Positions 53,745 through 63,211 of a DNA stretch of 64,000 bases are shown piece after piece. Every line of letters starts with the position of its first letter. The stretch's first letter is position 1. The DNA comes from Megasphaera_A sueciensis. Its GTDB lineage: Bacteria; Bacillota; Negativicutes; Veillonellales; Megasphaeraceae. The position numbers and the translations under genes are program-made. The stretch is from positions 558,001 through 622,000 of the forward strand of contig NZ_CP116939.1 of the NCBI RefSeq assembly GCF_050219315.1. Direction: 5' to 3'. The notes beneath the pieces were generated by a model. It made no database searches and had not been told where the DNA came from. It saw only the letters and a program-made list of their open reading frames with translations.

Positions 53745-54701
53745 ATGAAAGAATTAATCAATTTATCGAATACGGATTATGATTTGCAGGTTTTATTAAA
53801 GGGGCAGCCGCATTTGTTAGATACCCTTCTTTCCCGCCATAATCTGGACGGGGTGGAAATGATGTTTGCCGCGCCTTGGGATGGAATATTTCCGGGGCGG
53901 CACTATATTCAAGGTGTCCATCTTCGTTTTTGGCCAAGCTGGCTGGACTTTTGGCAGCATGATTCGTATAATTTACAGCGTATATTTCCCAACAGAGAAG
54001 CGCTTATATCGGAGTTTGGTACAGATAACTGCCGGCAATGGCTGGAACTGTTTCGGAAGAATCTGCATGTTGCCGTTGCCAGCGGCGCACCTTATTTTGT
54101 TTTTCATGTAACGAATATGCGGCCTTGGGAGTTGTATAGCCGGCAGTTTGCTTCTTCTGATCAAGAGGTGATCCAGGCAGCTGCTGCCTATATTAATGCT
54201 GTTGCTGACGATATACCGGAGGACCGGCTGCTTCTTTTCGAAAATCTCTGGTGGTCCGGACTTACCTTGCAAAGTGATGAAGCGGCCGCCTATCTCTTAC
54301 AAAAAGTGCATCATAAACATAGCGGATTTATGTTTGATACGGGACATTTTCTTTGCAGCAAACCCCAGATCCGCACGGAACAAGAAAGTATTGATTATAT
54401 CCTTCAGGCACTGCAATCTCTTACAAACACAAGAAAAAAAATATATGGTGTTCATCTTCATTGTGCCTTATCCGGTCAATATGCATTGCAATGCATGAAA
54501 AAAGCACCGCTGAAAACATTGCGTGAAGCCTTATCGTATACACTGGACATAGATTCCCACGAACCCTTTACGAATCAGGCGGTGCAGAAAATTATCCGCA
54601 TGTTGCAACCGCAGTTTCTTGTGCATGAATTTATACCTTCTGATTTACAGGAACTGGATCACAAGATACATATCCAACGTCAAGCATTAGGTTGGGAATA
54701 A
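53745..54701 (+). CDS. TIM-barrel protein, candidate CbiR-like cobamide remodelling enzyme
   Basis: The 318-residue soluble protein looks like the sugar phosphate isomerase/AP endonuclease 2 superfamily, with metal-binding-type positions in LLLFENLWW, FMFDTGHFL and GVHLHCAL. It starts 3 bases after the receptor stop and is the last gene of the riboswitch operon. CbiR, described from Akkermansia, is a cobamide amidohydrolase of this fold that removes the lower ligand so the corrinoid can be rebuilt. The position in a corrinoid operon makes CbiR-like activity plausible, but direct homology is not shown here. Another TIM-barrel role is possible. Confidence 0.55.
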   Translation: MKELINLSNTDYDLQVLLKGQPHLLDTLLSRHNLDGVEMMFAAPWDGIFPGRHYIQGVHLRFWPSWLDFWQHDSYNLQRIFPNREALISEFGTDNCRQWLELFRKNLHVAVASGAPYFVFHVTNMRPWELYSRQFASSDQEVIQAAAAYINAVADDIPEDRLLLFENLWWSGLTLQSDEAAAYLLQKVHHKHSGFMFDTGHFLCSKPQIRTEQESIDYILQALQSLTNTRKKIYGVHLHCALSGQYALQCMKKAPLKTLREALSYTLDIDSHEPFTNQAVQKIIRMLQPQFLVHEFIPSDLQELDHKIHIQRQALGWE

Positions 54702-54894
54702 GATACATTTCGTACTGAAAAAGCTGCAAAATCTTGACATTCAGAGAGTCTGCAGTTAGAATTGTAGATAATAGCAAATAAACAAAGACGTTTTCTCATT
54801 TTTTGGGGAAGCGTCTGTCTATTTTGCGGCATTTTTTGAGCTGCCGTACTAGGTAAGAAAATACACGAGTTACATGGTCATGGGAGTGATGGGA

Positions 54895-55890
54895 ATGGGA
54901 CAAAAGAAACCTATTATTTTAATTAATGGGAGAATTAATCGACAAGTTTTGCCGTTATTGGAACAAAGCGAAGCATTTGAAATCAGAGATTGGAAAAAAT
55001 CAACCGTCATGAGCGAAGAGGAAACAAAAGAGGCAATTGTCGATGCCGATGCGCTTATCGTATCCTATCGGTCGATTATTTCCCGTGATGTCATAGCTGC
55101 CGGGAAAAATCTTAAGATTATCGTGCAGCCTTTTGTTGGGTATGAAGATGTCGATGTTGCAGCATGTACAGAATTCGGCATTCCCTTTTGCAATACAGGC
55201 AGTCAATCAACAGATACGGTTGCCGAAATGGCGATGGCTTTGATTTTTGCTTCCGCACGCAACATTACACGCAATAATCAATATGCCCACAGCGGCGACT
55301 GGAGTTCCGGCAAAAAAGTACCTTTCCTGTTTGGTTGGGATCTTCATGGTGCAGTACTAGGGATATTGGGAATGGGACATATTGGATTTTCTATTGCCAA
55401 GATGGCACAGGGCTGTGGAATGAAAGTCTTATACCATAATCGTCATCCCAGAAAAGATGCCGATCATAACCACCTGATTTTTGTATCGGATGCAGCGCTG
55501 TATGCGCAGTCGGATGTTGTTGTAAATGTCCTTCCTTCGACAGAAGCCACCAAGCACAGCATTGATATGTCCGTATTTCGTCAGATGAAGAAAACAGCTC
55601 TTTTTGTCAATGTCGGACGCGGTGATACAGTGAAAACAGAAGACTTGGTAACGGCACTGCAGCAGGGCGAAATCAAGCAAGCCGCTTTTGATGTAGTGGA
55701 TCCGGAACCGCTGCCCAGTAATCATCCATTGCTGACAATGGAAAATGTTATTATTACCCCGCACATTGGCGGATCAACCAATAAGGCCTGGAAGCAGAAA
55801 GGATATGCCGCTGCTCAGAATATCCTTGATTATTTTGCGGGTAATCCCTTGCATGACTGTATCAATCCGGAAGTATTTCAAAAAAAATAA
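54895..55890 (+). CDS. D-2-hydroxyacid dehydrogenase (NAD-dependent)
   Basis: The 331-residue protein has the split catalytic domain and a Rossmann NAD domain with GILGMGHIG. Active-site marks are NVGRGDTV (Arg), DPEP (Glu) and TPHIGG (His). The family includes phosphoglycerate, glyoxylate and lactate dehydrogenases; the exact substrate is unclear. Four ATG codons lie close together, and I prefer 54895, which is 8 bases after GGGAG. The gene is monocistronic and followed by a clear terminator. Confidence 0.87.
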   Translation: MGQKKPIILINGRINRQVLPLLEQSEAFEIRDWKKSTVMSEEETKEAIVDADALIVSYRSIISRDVIAAGKNLKIIVQPFVGYEDVDVAACTEFGIPFCNTGSQSTDTVAEMAMALIFASARNITRNNQYAHSGDWSSGKKVPFLFGWDLHGAVLGILGMGHIGFSIAKMAQGCGMKVLYHNRHPRKDADHNHLIFVSDAALYAQSDVVVNVLPSTEATKHSIDMSVFRQMKKTALFVNVGRGDTVKTEDLVTALQQGEIKQAAFDVVDPEPLPSNHPLLTMENVIITPHIGGSTNKAWKQKGYAAAQNILDYFAGNPLHDCINPEVFQKK

Positions 55891-55924
55891 AAGGGTGTCT
55901 GCACATATCGATGTGCGACAGCTA

Positions 55925-55965
55925 TAAACAGGCAGACCATCTGAAACGGATGGTCTGCCTGTTTA
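55925..55965 (+). terminator. Terminator of the hydroxyacid dehydrogenase gene
   Basis: A 17-bp perfect stem (55925-55941 with 55949-55965) with a 7-base loop is followed by a short T-rich run. Confidence 0.88.
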
Positions 55966-56178
55966 TTTAAGAAAATAACTTTTATTGTTATAATTTGTTT
56001 TAGCCGTTCTAATAGATTCGTTGAAGATATTTTTCTAGCATCTATTTCTTGAAAACTGAAAAATTGCAGAGAATCTTTTAATCCATCCTCTAAAGTCGAA
56101 ATAACTCGTGGATAGTGGGCTTGATACGCATTGATATTGTCAATATCTCTTTACACTTTTTTCTCGAGGATATTGGAT

Positions 56179-57087
56179 CTACGCTGCATCCTTCAATGAG
56201 CGGTAATACTGTTGTCTCTTAATCATTGGAGGTAATCCTCCATTGGTGGAGCAGATTCTTCGGTTATTCCAGTAACTAATGAAATATCTCCATATAATTG
56301 TTTTCATATGTTCAACAGTTGTTTTTGAAGCATTATATCGATTATAGATTAATTCTTCCTTTAATCTTGCCCACATGCTTTCGCAACGGGCATTATCATG
56401 GCATCTGCCACCTGCACTGTTCATACTTTGTACTATTCCGTATTGCTTAATTGCATTACGGTACAGCTCACTGGTATACTGTGTTCCCCTATCACTATGC
56501 AGGATACAGCCCCGAATTTCTGGATATGCTTTATATGTATTAATTATTGTTTGTTCACATAACGTGGCTTTCATATTTGTATCCATTGCTAATCCCAGTA
56601 CTGCAGAATCGAAGCAGTCAAAAACTGCGGATACATACAGTTTTCCATCCAGACACTTTATTTCAGTCATATCTGTTACGCACTTGCTTAACGGTTTATC
56701 AGAATAGAAATCACGTTTAATTAAGTCATCAGATTTTCTGGCTTCTTTATCAGCTTTTGTGATTCCATTAGGTTTTCTTTTTGGTCTATGGCTAATACCG
56801 ATTTCTTCCATAACACGGTATACAGTCCGTTCACTCGGAATCTCAATACCAGCAGGTTTTTTTAGCTCTAACGCTTGATGCATTCTGATTCGTCCGTAAG
56901 TATCATTGCATTCATCTTCAGCACAGATATCTAACATAGCATCTGCAAGAGACTGATATTTCCAAGGCTTATCTTTATATTTAAGATAATTGTGAAATCC
57001 CTGTCTGGTTACGCATAGGCTTTTACAATAGAATGAAATTTTACCTTTAATAGTGCCGTCTTCAGTTTTTATTGCAATAAATATCAA
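56179..57087 (-). CDS. IS3-family transposase OrfB
   Basis: The 302-residue product has an HTH_21 segment (CKSLCVTRQGFHNYL) and an rve integrase core with CVTDMTEI, LHSDRGTQY and the Glu in CESMWARLKEE. It starts at TTG (57087), overlapping the orfA stop, so coupling or frameshifting joins the two. The catalytic residues are intact. Confidence 0.92.
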   Translation of the reverse strand: MIFIAIKTEDGTIKGKISFYCKSLCVTRQGFHNYLKYKDKPWKYQSLADAMLDICAEDECNDTYGRIRMHQALELKKPAGIEIPSERTVYRVMEEIGISHRPKRKPNGITKADKEARKSDDLIKRDFYSDKPLSKCVTDMTEIKCLDGKLYVSAVFDCFDSAVLGLAMDTNMKATLCEQTIINTYKAYPEIRGCILHSDRGTQYTSELYRNAIKQYGIVQSMNSAGGRCHDNARCESMWARLKEELIYNRYNASKTTVEHMKTIIWRYFISYWNNRRICSTNGGLPPMIKRQQYYRSLKDAA

Positions 57088-57428
57088 TCTCTGTTTTTTG
57101 TTGACTTCCGACGGCTGGCGGCGAAAAAAGCGCTTGCTTCCTCAAGAAATTCATTCACTTCTTTAAGATGGCGATTCTCTTTGTCCAGTTCTTTAACACG
57201 CTTTTTAAGTTCAATAAGTTCCTCGTTAAGAGATAAGGCATTGGAAGGAGTATGAACAGCGTCTTTTGCCTCCAACCTACCTCCTTTGAAGGCTTTAACC
57301 CATGTATAGATAGTACTATCAGGAAGCCCCAGTTCCGTTGCGGCTTTGTGTCCACCAATCTCCTGAGCTAATTTTACAGCCTGTGATTTAAATTCTTGGT
57401 CATAAGTTTTTATAATTCGTTTTGCCAT
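57084..57428 (-). CDS. IS3-family transposase OrfA
   Basis: The 114-residue protein has a helix-turn-helix (YDQEFKSQAVKLAQEIGG, then TIYTW) and a C-terminal zipper-like region (EELIELKKRVKELDKENRHL). The ATG at 57428 is preceded by GGAGAAATAAG. The frame extends eight codons upstream, which adds nothing typical. Confidence 0.92.
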   Translation of the reverse strand: MAKRIIKTYDQEFKSQAVKLAQEIGGHKAATELGLPDSTIYTWVKAFKGGRLEAKDAVHTPSNALSLNEELIELKKRVKELDKENRHLKEVNEFLEEASAFFAASRRKSTKNRD

Positions 57429-58104
57429 CTTATTTCTCCTATTCTCTATCAATTATATATCACAATCCTTGAGAATAGGGTGCCAATTTTTATTGTACAA
57501 CATCATTTTGACTTGTTGGGTATCCCGAATTCGCTCGTATAACGCATCTACCAAAAGGACCGGATAGGTGGAATCTAATGGACGGTTTCGAAAAGCGTCT
57601 ACTTGTTTATTCAGTTCTTTCGTAATGACGGAAACTTGCCCTCGTGAAATGGATTCTATGCCCAGACTTTTTGCTGATTTATCGATTTTTCGAGTGGAAA
57701 TACCATTTACATACGCTTCTTGGATTACGTTCATGAGCGCAGCTTCCGAACGCTTTTTCGATTCTACAAAGAAGGGGGTGTATCCGCCGTTCCTGATTTT
57801 GGGAACCATCAAATACATCGTTCCCATTCTTGTGTCGAAACGGCGAACGCGGTAGCCTGAGCGGTATCCTTGACGTTCCTTGTTTCGTTCTGATTTTTCG
57901 GCACAAAGTTTACTATTCACTTCGGCCTCCATCAGTCGTTCACAAAGTCATTTCAGCATAGACTGCATGGGGTCTTCATCTGATATAAATTTTAATAGCA
58001 TTTTTTCACGCCTTATTGGTTTGCTCGCTACTTACCTTTTCGGAGTTTTGATGGCTTTCCCCTTTTTTTACTTTTGCGAACTTAATTGTACTATATCCAT
58101 ATTC

Positions 58105-58527
58105 ATGAGCTATGGATATATCTATGTAGCCCAGGTGGCCATGGGAGCGGATAAGGCGCAGTGTCTGAAAGCCATCCAGGAAGCCGAAGCGTATCCGGGC
58201 CCCTCTCTTGTCATTGCCTATGCATCCTGTATCAACCACGGCATCAAAGCGGGGATGGGCTGTGCGCAGCGGGAAGCGAAGAAGGCGGTAGATGCCGGAT
58301 ATTGGCATTTATACCGTTACAATCCGACGCAGGAAGAAGCCGGAAAGAACGGATTCAGCCTAGATTCTAAAGATCCCGTAGGAAATATCAAGGACTTCCT
58401 CATGGGCGAAGTACGCTATTCGTCGCTGAAGACGATGTTCCCTGATACTGCCGATGCGTTTTTTGACAAAACCGCCAAAGACATGGAACAGCGGTTGGAA
58501 GCATATAAAAAACTAGCTGATAAATAA
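58105..58527 (+). pseudogene. Pyruvate:ferredoxin oxidoreductase, C-terminal remnant
   Basis: About 140 residues match the extreme C-terminus of PFOR (NifJ): SYGYIYVAQVAMGAD, GPSLVIAYASCINHGI, the CAQREAKKAVDAGYW helix and the final EAYKKL region. In the complete enzyme of about 1170 residues this closes the thiamine-diphosphate domain. The upstream 1000 or so residues are absent; the sequence merges into the decayed IS256 region near 58100, and no PFOR sequence lies on its far side. No ribosome site precedes the first ATG, so it is a non-functional leftover of an insertion or deletion. A working copy presumably exists elsewhere. Confidence 0.85.
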
Positions 58528-59031
58528 TGTTTATACTTTAGGATCCGTTTGTTACATAAAATCCGTTGATTTAGACAAATTTAAAGGTATTAAAATATAT
58601 TCCTAGAACAAATAAGGTGCGTGGAAAATGGATAGTTTGGCGAACTGGTAAAAAAACTGGTTCGGGTAATAAGAATAAGGAAATGTGTAACAAGGGAAAA
58701 AATCCTCTGTTTTGTGTAAACCTTCGTATGGTGTAAAGTAAAATATACAGTATACGAAGGTTTTTTTATGGTAAAAAGAAAACGCAATCTAGAAAAAATG
58801 AGTGGTAGATGCTGTGCTGGATGATGAATCAGGGTTCTGTATACATACTTTCTAAAATTAAGGAATTTAACATATATTACCATTAATTACATAAAAAATA
58901 TCGAAAAAATATTAATACATATTAGATTTAAACGTTATTGACATTTATATAGTAGTGTGTTAAAATTGCAAATGAAATTAATGATTCAAAAATTAAATAT
59001 TGAATCAAATGTTACAACGAGGAGGAACTAC
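58528..59031. other. Intergenic region with one terminator
   Basis: A stem at 58718-58729 with 58752-58763 followed by seven T residues is a plausible terminator for the plus strand. The rest is AT-rich with no supported gene. TTGACA at 58938-58943 may be the -35 box of the RpiR gene. Confidence 0.55.
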
Positions 59032-59877
59032 ATGGATCTTTTTAAAAGAATTCAAAATCAATATGATTCCATGTCGGATAATAAAAAACAAATCTCCAAA
59101 TACTTTATGGATGAATGGATGGACGTCGCTTTTTCTACGACACGGGAAATTGCAAAAAAACTGGATGTCAGCGAAGCACTTGTAGTTCGTCTTAGTATGG
59201 AGTTAGGATATTCCGGTTTTAAAGAACTGCAGAACAGTCTGCGTGATCTGATGCGAGTAAAGTTAGGAAGGCTGGATCGTATAAAAGATTTTCAAGATGG
59301 CGATCCCAAAGAATTTGCGAGCAAGGTATTTGAAATAGAGCATCAAAATTTATCGCATACATTCGAAGTTAATACAGAAAGTTCTATTGAAAGAGCGGTT
59401 GCGCTTTTAATAAACGCGCGCAGAATTTTTACAGTCGGGGATCGTAATGCCGGAGCTATCGCAATATTGGCGGCCATTCACCTTAATGAAGTATTAAATA
59501 ATGCGATGCCGTTAGTTGCTATGTATGGTACGGCAGATGATTATTTGCGCGATGCCGATTCAAGAGATTGTATGCTGGCAGTTTCGCTTCCTAAATATTC
59601 CAATTACACCTTACGACTCGTACAATTGGCTCAAAGTAAAGGTGTACCTGTTATAGCTATTACGGATAGTACTCTTTCTGATTTAGTCCGTTTTTCCGAA
59701 GTCGTATTATTAGTCGCCTGCGATACCTTGGCGTTTAATTTGTCTCATGTTGGGACCATTGCCTTACTGAATACGTTGATTGCACATATTGTAGCGGAAA
59801 ATAGAGAAACTAGCATAGAAAATATCTCCGATATCGAAGGGATCACATCAGAACGTTTGGATCGCTTAAAAGAATAA
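59032..59877 (+). CDS. RpiR/MurR-family transcriptional regulator
   Basis: The 282-residue protein has an N-terminal HTH_6 domain (about 1-75, with TTREIAKKLDVSEALVVRLSMELGYSGF) and a C-terminal SIS domain (about 110-255) that usually senses phosphosugars or amino sugars. The ATG at 59032 follows GAGGAGG. It precedes a binding-protein transporter and two hydrolases and probably regulates them. In Firmicutes such regulators also control amino-acid-derivative catabolism. Confidence 0.88.
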   Translation: MDLFKRIQNQYDSMSDNKKQISKYFMDEWMDVAFSTTREIAKKLDVSEALVVRLSMELGYSGFKELQNSLRDLMRVKLGRLDRIKDFQDGDPKEFASKVFEIEHQNLSHTFEVNTESSIERAVALLINARRIFTVGDRNAGAIAILAAIHLNEVLNNAMPLVAMYGTADDYLRDADSRDCMLAVSLPKYSNYTLRLVQLAQSKGVPVIAITDSTLSDLVRFSEVVLLVACDTLAFNLSHVGTIALLNTLIAHIVAENRETSIENISDIEGITSERLDRLKE

Positions 59878-59969
59878 GCAGTTTTGGCAAAGGGGCCACA
59901 AAAAAGAGTGGCCCTTTTGTGCTATCATATACTGAAAATAAAAATATTGAGAATGGGGGAGTGGTTGTT

Positions 59970-61035
59970 GTGTTGTTTAAAAATCTGAAAAAAGCTTCTT
60001 GTTTTTCCCTTGCAGCATTGTTGTTGGCGGCTGTTTGCTTAGGCGGGTGTGGTTCCAAAGATGAAGGTTCAAATGAAAAAACAGCAAAACAAGGCGGCGA
60101 TACCTTAGTAGTTGGTACGTATGGCGGCAAATATGATGAAGCGTTTATGAAAGCGGTCATAAAAAAATTTACGGCAGAAACAGGTGTCGAAGTTGTACTG
60201 GATCCATCTTATTCCTATGCTAAGCTTGCCGGTGAAGGAAAAAATCCGAGTGTGGATCTTGCTTTAATGGATGATATCCAAGTTGCGCAGGGGAAAGATG
60301 CGGATGTGTTTCTTCCTTTGGATTTGACAAAGCTTCCTAACACGAAAGATTTATATAAAGGTGCTGTGGATCCTACCGGTCTCGGCGTCAGTATTCAATG
60401 GGGACGGTTGGGATTAGTATATCGTACGGATAAGATTAAGGAAAAGCCAACATCATGGCAGGATTTATGGAAAGATGAATATAAAGGGCATGTAACAATC
60501 AATACCTTGCAAGGCACGTCAGGATTACAAGTTCTGTGTATGGCTGCTAGATTGAACGGCGGCGATGAAGCAATTGGCAGCTAATTGCAAGGCCATTGCG
60601 CAATCCACTTCAAATCTGACAGATATGCTTACTACGGGGGAAGTGTGGATCGCGCCTTGGTGGGACGGACGAGCGTATGCCCTGGTGGATGAAGGTGTTC
60701 CTGTTGATTTTGTAGTTCCTAAAGAAGGCGCTTTTAATACCAATGTTGAAATGATTATCACAAAATATTCCAAGAATCAGGAAATGGCGTATAAATTTTT
60801 AAATGCCATGCTTGATGCCAAAGCGCAAGCCGAAATGTCATCCATCATACATTATGGACCTGTCAATAAAGATGCTAAATTGGATGATCAATTGGCGAAG
60901 CAGGTTGTGTATGGTCCGGAACAGGCGAAGGCTTTGATTATCTGCGATTGGAATATCTTAGCTCCTATCAAATCTGATTTGAGCGCTAAATTTGATAAGG
61001 AAGTAGCACCGTTAGTTGGGAAAAATTTGAATTGA
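59970..61035 (+). pseudogene. Polyamine-type solute-binding lipoprotein, frameshifted
   Basis: The first frame (59970-60584) gives a lipoprotein (LGGCGS) with the N-lobe of a PotD/Fbp-like extracellular binding protein and ends after NGGDEAIGS. The second frame (60565-61035, shifted by one base) continues with KAIAQSTSNLTDML, VWIAPWWDGRAYAL and the C-lobe. Compared with the usual spacing about ten residues are missing at the junction near 60570, so a small deletion shifted the frame. It normally would deliver an amine, amino acid or similar ligand to the ATPase-driven importer. A sequencing error is the main alternative. Confidence 0.8.
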
Positions 61036-61064
61036 TTTTATGCGTGTCAATGGGGGATGTAATC

Positions 61065-62168
61065 ATGGACGAGATACTAAAAGTGGAGAAACTGGTAAAA
61101 TCTTTTGGTAATGTAAAAGTACTTAAAGATATCAACCTTTCTGTCGGCAAGGGCGAATTCATTTCTCTTTTAGGGCCGAGCGGATGTGGAAAAACAACGA
61201 TGTTGCGCATTTTGGCGGGCTTGGAAACACCGACGTCGGGGCGCGTATTGGTTAACGGTCAGGATATGAAAGGCATACCGCCGTATAAACGATACAATGG
61301 TATGGTGTTTCAAAATTATGCCCTATTTCCGCATATGACAGTCGAACAAAATATAATATTTGGTCTTACTATGCATCATATGGATAAAACCAAGATCAAG
61401 ACGATGGTAAAAGATGCCATTGGGTTAACACATTTAGAAAATTTGGAAAAGAGGTATCCGAGGGAAATGAGCGGCGGACAGCAGCAGCGGGTTGCTTTGG
61501 CGCGTGCGCTGGTGCTTCAGCCGAATCTTTTGCTGTTGGATGAACCGTTATCTAATCTTGATGCGAAATTAAGAAAAGAAATGCAGATAGAAATACGGAA
61601 TATACAGAAGAAATTACATGTTACGACTGTTTTTGTTACCCATGACCAAGAAGAAGCACTTGTTATGTCTGATCGTATAGCCGTTATGAATAAAGGGGTT
61701 ATCGAACAGTTTGGAGTACCGAATGATTTGTATGAAAAACCGGAGACAAAGTTTGTTGCCAATTTTATCGGTACAGCGAATATCTTGGAGGGAAAATTGG
61801 TTGAGGTCATGGATGATTCCATGGCAGTCGTACTTTTGGGAGATGATGCCGTAAAAATACAAAATCGACAACATATAAAGCCGGGCGAGAATGCGATGTT
61901 TTCCCTGCGTCCGGAACGAGTCATGCTACGAGAAGATGGCAGTACATTTAGTACAGAAAAACAAAATATTCAACAATGCCGTATTATCAATAAAAATTAT
62001 TTGGGAAAAAGCACTAAATTCCAAGTCGAGTTGAAGAACGGTGTCGTTATTTCTGTCGAAAGACCGGCTGATAGCAGTGCTATCAGCCTTTCACCCGGGG
62101 ATGAAGCCTTTATAGGATGGAAAGCGACAGATGGCTTGGGAATCTATGATACGGCACTACAAGCGTAG
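61065..62168 (+). CDS. ABC transporter ATP-binding protein (PotA/UgpC group)
   Basis: The 367-residue ATPase has Walker A GPSGCGKTT, signature MSGGQQQRV and Walker B LLLDEPLSNLD. A C-terminal TOBE-type regulatory domain (about 270-360) follows, as in importers for polyamines, iron and sugars. I chose the ATG at 61065, 8 bases after GGGGGA. No permease genes lie between it and the hydrolase genes, so the membrane part is either downstream of the window or elsewhere. Confidence 0.9.
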   Translation: MDEILKVEKLVKSFGNVKVLKDINLSVGKGEFISLLGPSGCGKTTMLRILAGLETPTSGRVLVNGQDMKGIPPYKRYNGMVFQNYALFPHMTVEQNIIFGLTMHHMDKTKIKTMVKDAIGLTHLENLEKRYPREMSGGQQQRVALARALVLQPNLLLLDEPLSNLDAKLRKEMQIEIRNIQKKLHVTTVFVTHDQEEALVMSDRIAVMNKGVIEQFGVPNDLYEKPETKFVANFIGTANILEGKLVEVMDDSMAVVLLGDDAVKIQNRQHIKPGENAMFSLRPERVMLREDGSTFSTEKQNIQQCRIINKNYLGKSTKFQVELKNGVVISVERPADSSAISLSPGDEAFIGWKATDGLGIYDTALQA

Positions 62169-62191
62169 ATATAATTAGGAGGCAATATGTT

Positions 62192-63085
62192 ATGAGCAAA
62201 GTGGTGGAAGAGTTAGAAATCAAAAATTTGCAGGATGGTTGGTCCCTGTTGTATGTATGTCTGGCAAAGGCGGTTACGGGATTAAAGGGTATGGATGGCG
62301 AAGCAGCGCTGCGTGAGGGAAACCGGCAATTTGGCTATGATCGATCACGGAATTTGGTTAAGTTGCACAAACGCTTGGGATTAAAGTTAAATATGAAAAA
62401 TTTATTTACCTATGGTGATTTGCCGAATGACCCTCGCTTTAAACGGGAACGCATTGCTTTAAATCCGCAGGAACGGATTTCCAATACGCTTGTTTGCCCT
62501 ATTGCCGATTTATGGAAAAGAAATGATGCTCGTTGGCTGGGCCGTATTTATTGCGAAGAATTTCATCATGCCTGCTACGGTTCCTACGCTCCTCATGTCC
62601 AGGTAAATTTAGCTAAGACGTTGACACAGGCATATGATGATCATTGTTGTTTTGCCGTATATTTACGTCCCGGTGATTTAACGCCCGAACAACGTGCCGA
62701 AAGTTTTTCTGAATTCGATCCGGGATACGCGGAACCGGATATGAGTACATATCAACCGCCTACGGCTAAGGCGGGATTCAATAAGCTTTGTGTGAAATTA
62801 ATTTTCCATCATTATACCAGTTTTAAAAATGCTTTTGGCAAAGAAGAAGCGGCTGGTATATTAAAAATTGCATTGACCTCTTATGTTGTTATGGAAAGTG
62901 ATTTTTTGAAAAAACATTCGGATAGGGAAGGCGTATTGCCTGATGCTGCGTATATCGGAAGGAATGCGCCTTTGGCGTTACAATGGGAAGATGATACGTA
63001 TTGGCAGGATGGCTATGAAAATCAAGATCTTTTCGAAATCCTGAAAAAAGAATACTATATACCTATGGCAACAATATTTGCCTAA
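62192..63085 (+). CDS. ATC-hydrolase-like protein (L-2-amino-thiazoline-4-carboxylate type)
   Basis: The 297-residue soluble protein has the pattern of the ATC_hydrolase family: a conserved CPIADLWKR segment, YCEEFHHACYGSY with Cys and His, and a late DDHCCFAVY. The founding enzyme opens the ring of 2-amino-thiazoline-4-carboxylate to S- or N-carbamoyl-cysteine. Homologues are widespread with unknown substrates. GGAGG precedes the ATG. Its neighbours are an importer and a deacylase, which suggest breakdown of an imported amidated compound. The family call is by eye. Confidence 0.6.
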   Translation: MSKVVEELEIKNLQDGWSLLYVCLAKAVTGLKGMDGEAALREGNRQFGYDRSRNLVKLHKRLGLKLNMKNLFTYGDLPNDPRFKRERIALNPQERISNTLVCPIADLWKRNDARWLGRIYCEEFHHACYGSYAPHVQVNLAKTLTQAYDDHCCFAVYLRPGDLTPEQRAESFSEFDPGYAEPDMSTYQPPTAKAGFNKLCVKLIFHHYTSFKNAFGKEEAAGILKIALTSYVVMESDFLKKHSDREGVLPDAAYIGRNAPLALQWEDDTYWQDGYENQDLFEILKKEYYIPMATIFA

Positions 63086-63211
63086 TAGGGTACCGGCCGC
63101 TGTGAGACAAACAAAATGCGGCCGGTCTATTTGTTAATTATATTGTATCAATAGAAAATCAAGGGTACACTCCCTGTTAGCAGATATCATAAAAGGAGGC
63201 CGTATAGCATC

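Larger units (their letters stand above)
56132..57505 (-). mobile_element. IS3-family insertion sequence nested in IS256 remnant
   Basis: The ends start TGATATTGT (56132, plus strand) and TGATGTTGTACAAT (57505, minus strand). They match imperfectly over about 40 bases, including TTCTC-AGGAT. The element is about 1374 bp and carries orfA and orfB on the minus strand. It differs from the element at 32780 in sequence and transposase type. No target duplication is visible, which agrees with a later deletion in the IS256 host or a recombination event. Confidence 0.8.
55975..58001 (-). pseudogene. IS256-family transposase remnant, two fragments
   Basis: The right fragment (57506-58001) reads as the N-terminal half: MLLKFISDEDPMQSMLK, an in-frame TGA at 57948-57950, then LMEAEVN and the IS256-typical YRSGYRVR, VPKIRNGGYTPFF and VLLVDALYERIR. 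The left fragment (about 55975-56131) reads as the C-terminal end: YPRVISTLEDGLKDSL and ISSTNLLERL. An IS3-family element sits between them. The middle of the transposase is missing, and the last residues are degenerate. The element is dead. Its outer inverted repeats could not be placed. Confidence 0.8.

Noticed and set aside
58590..58883. 97-residue minus-strand frame in the spacer before the RpiR gene
   Set aside because: Low-complexity composition, and it crosses a terminator hairpin; no support for translation.
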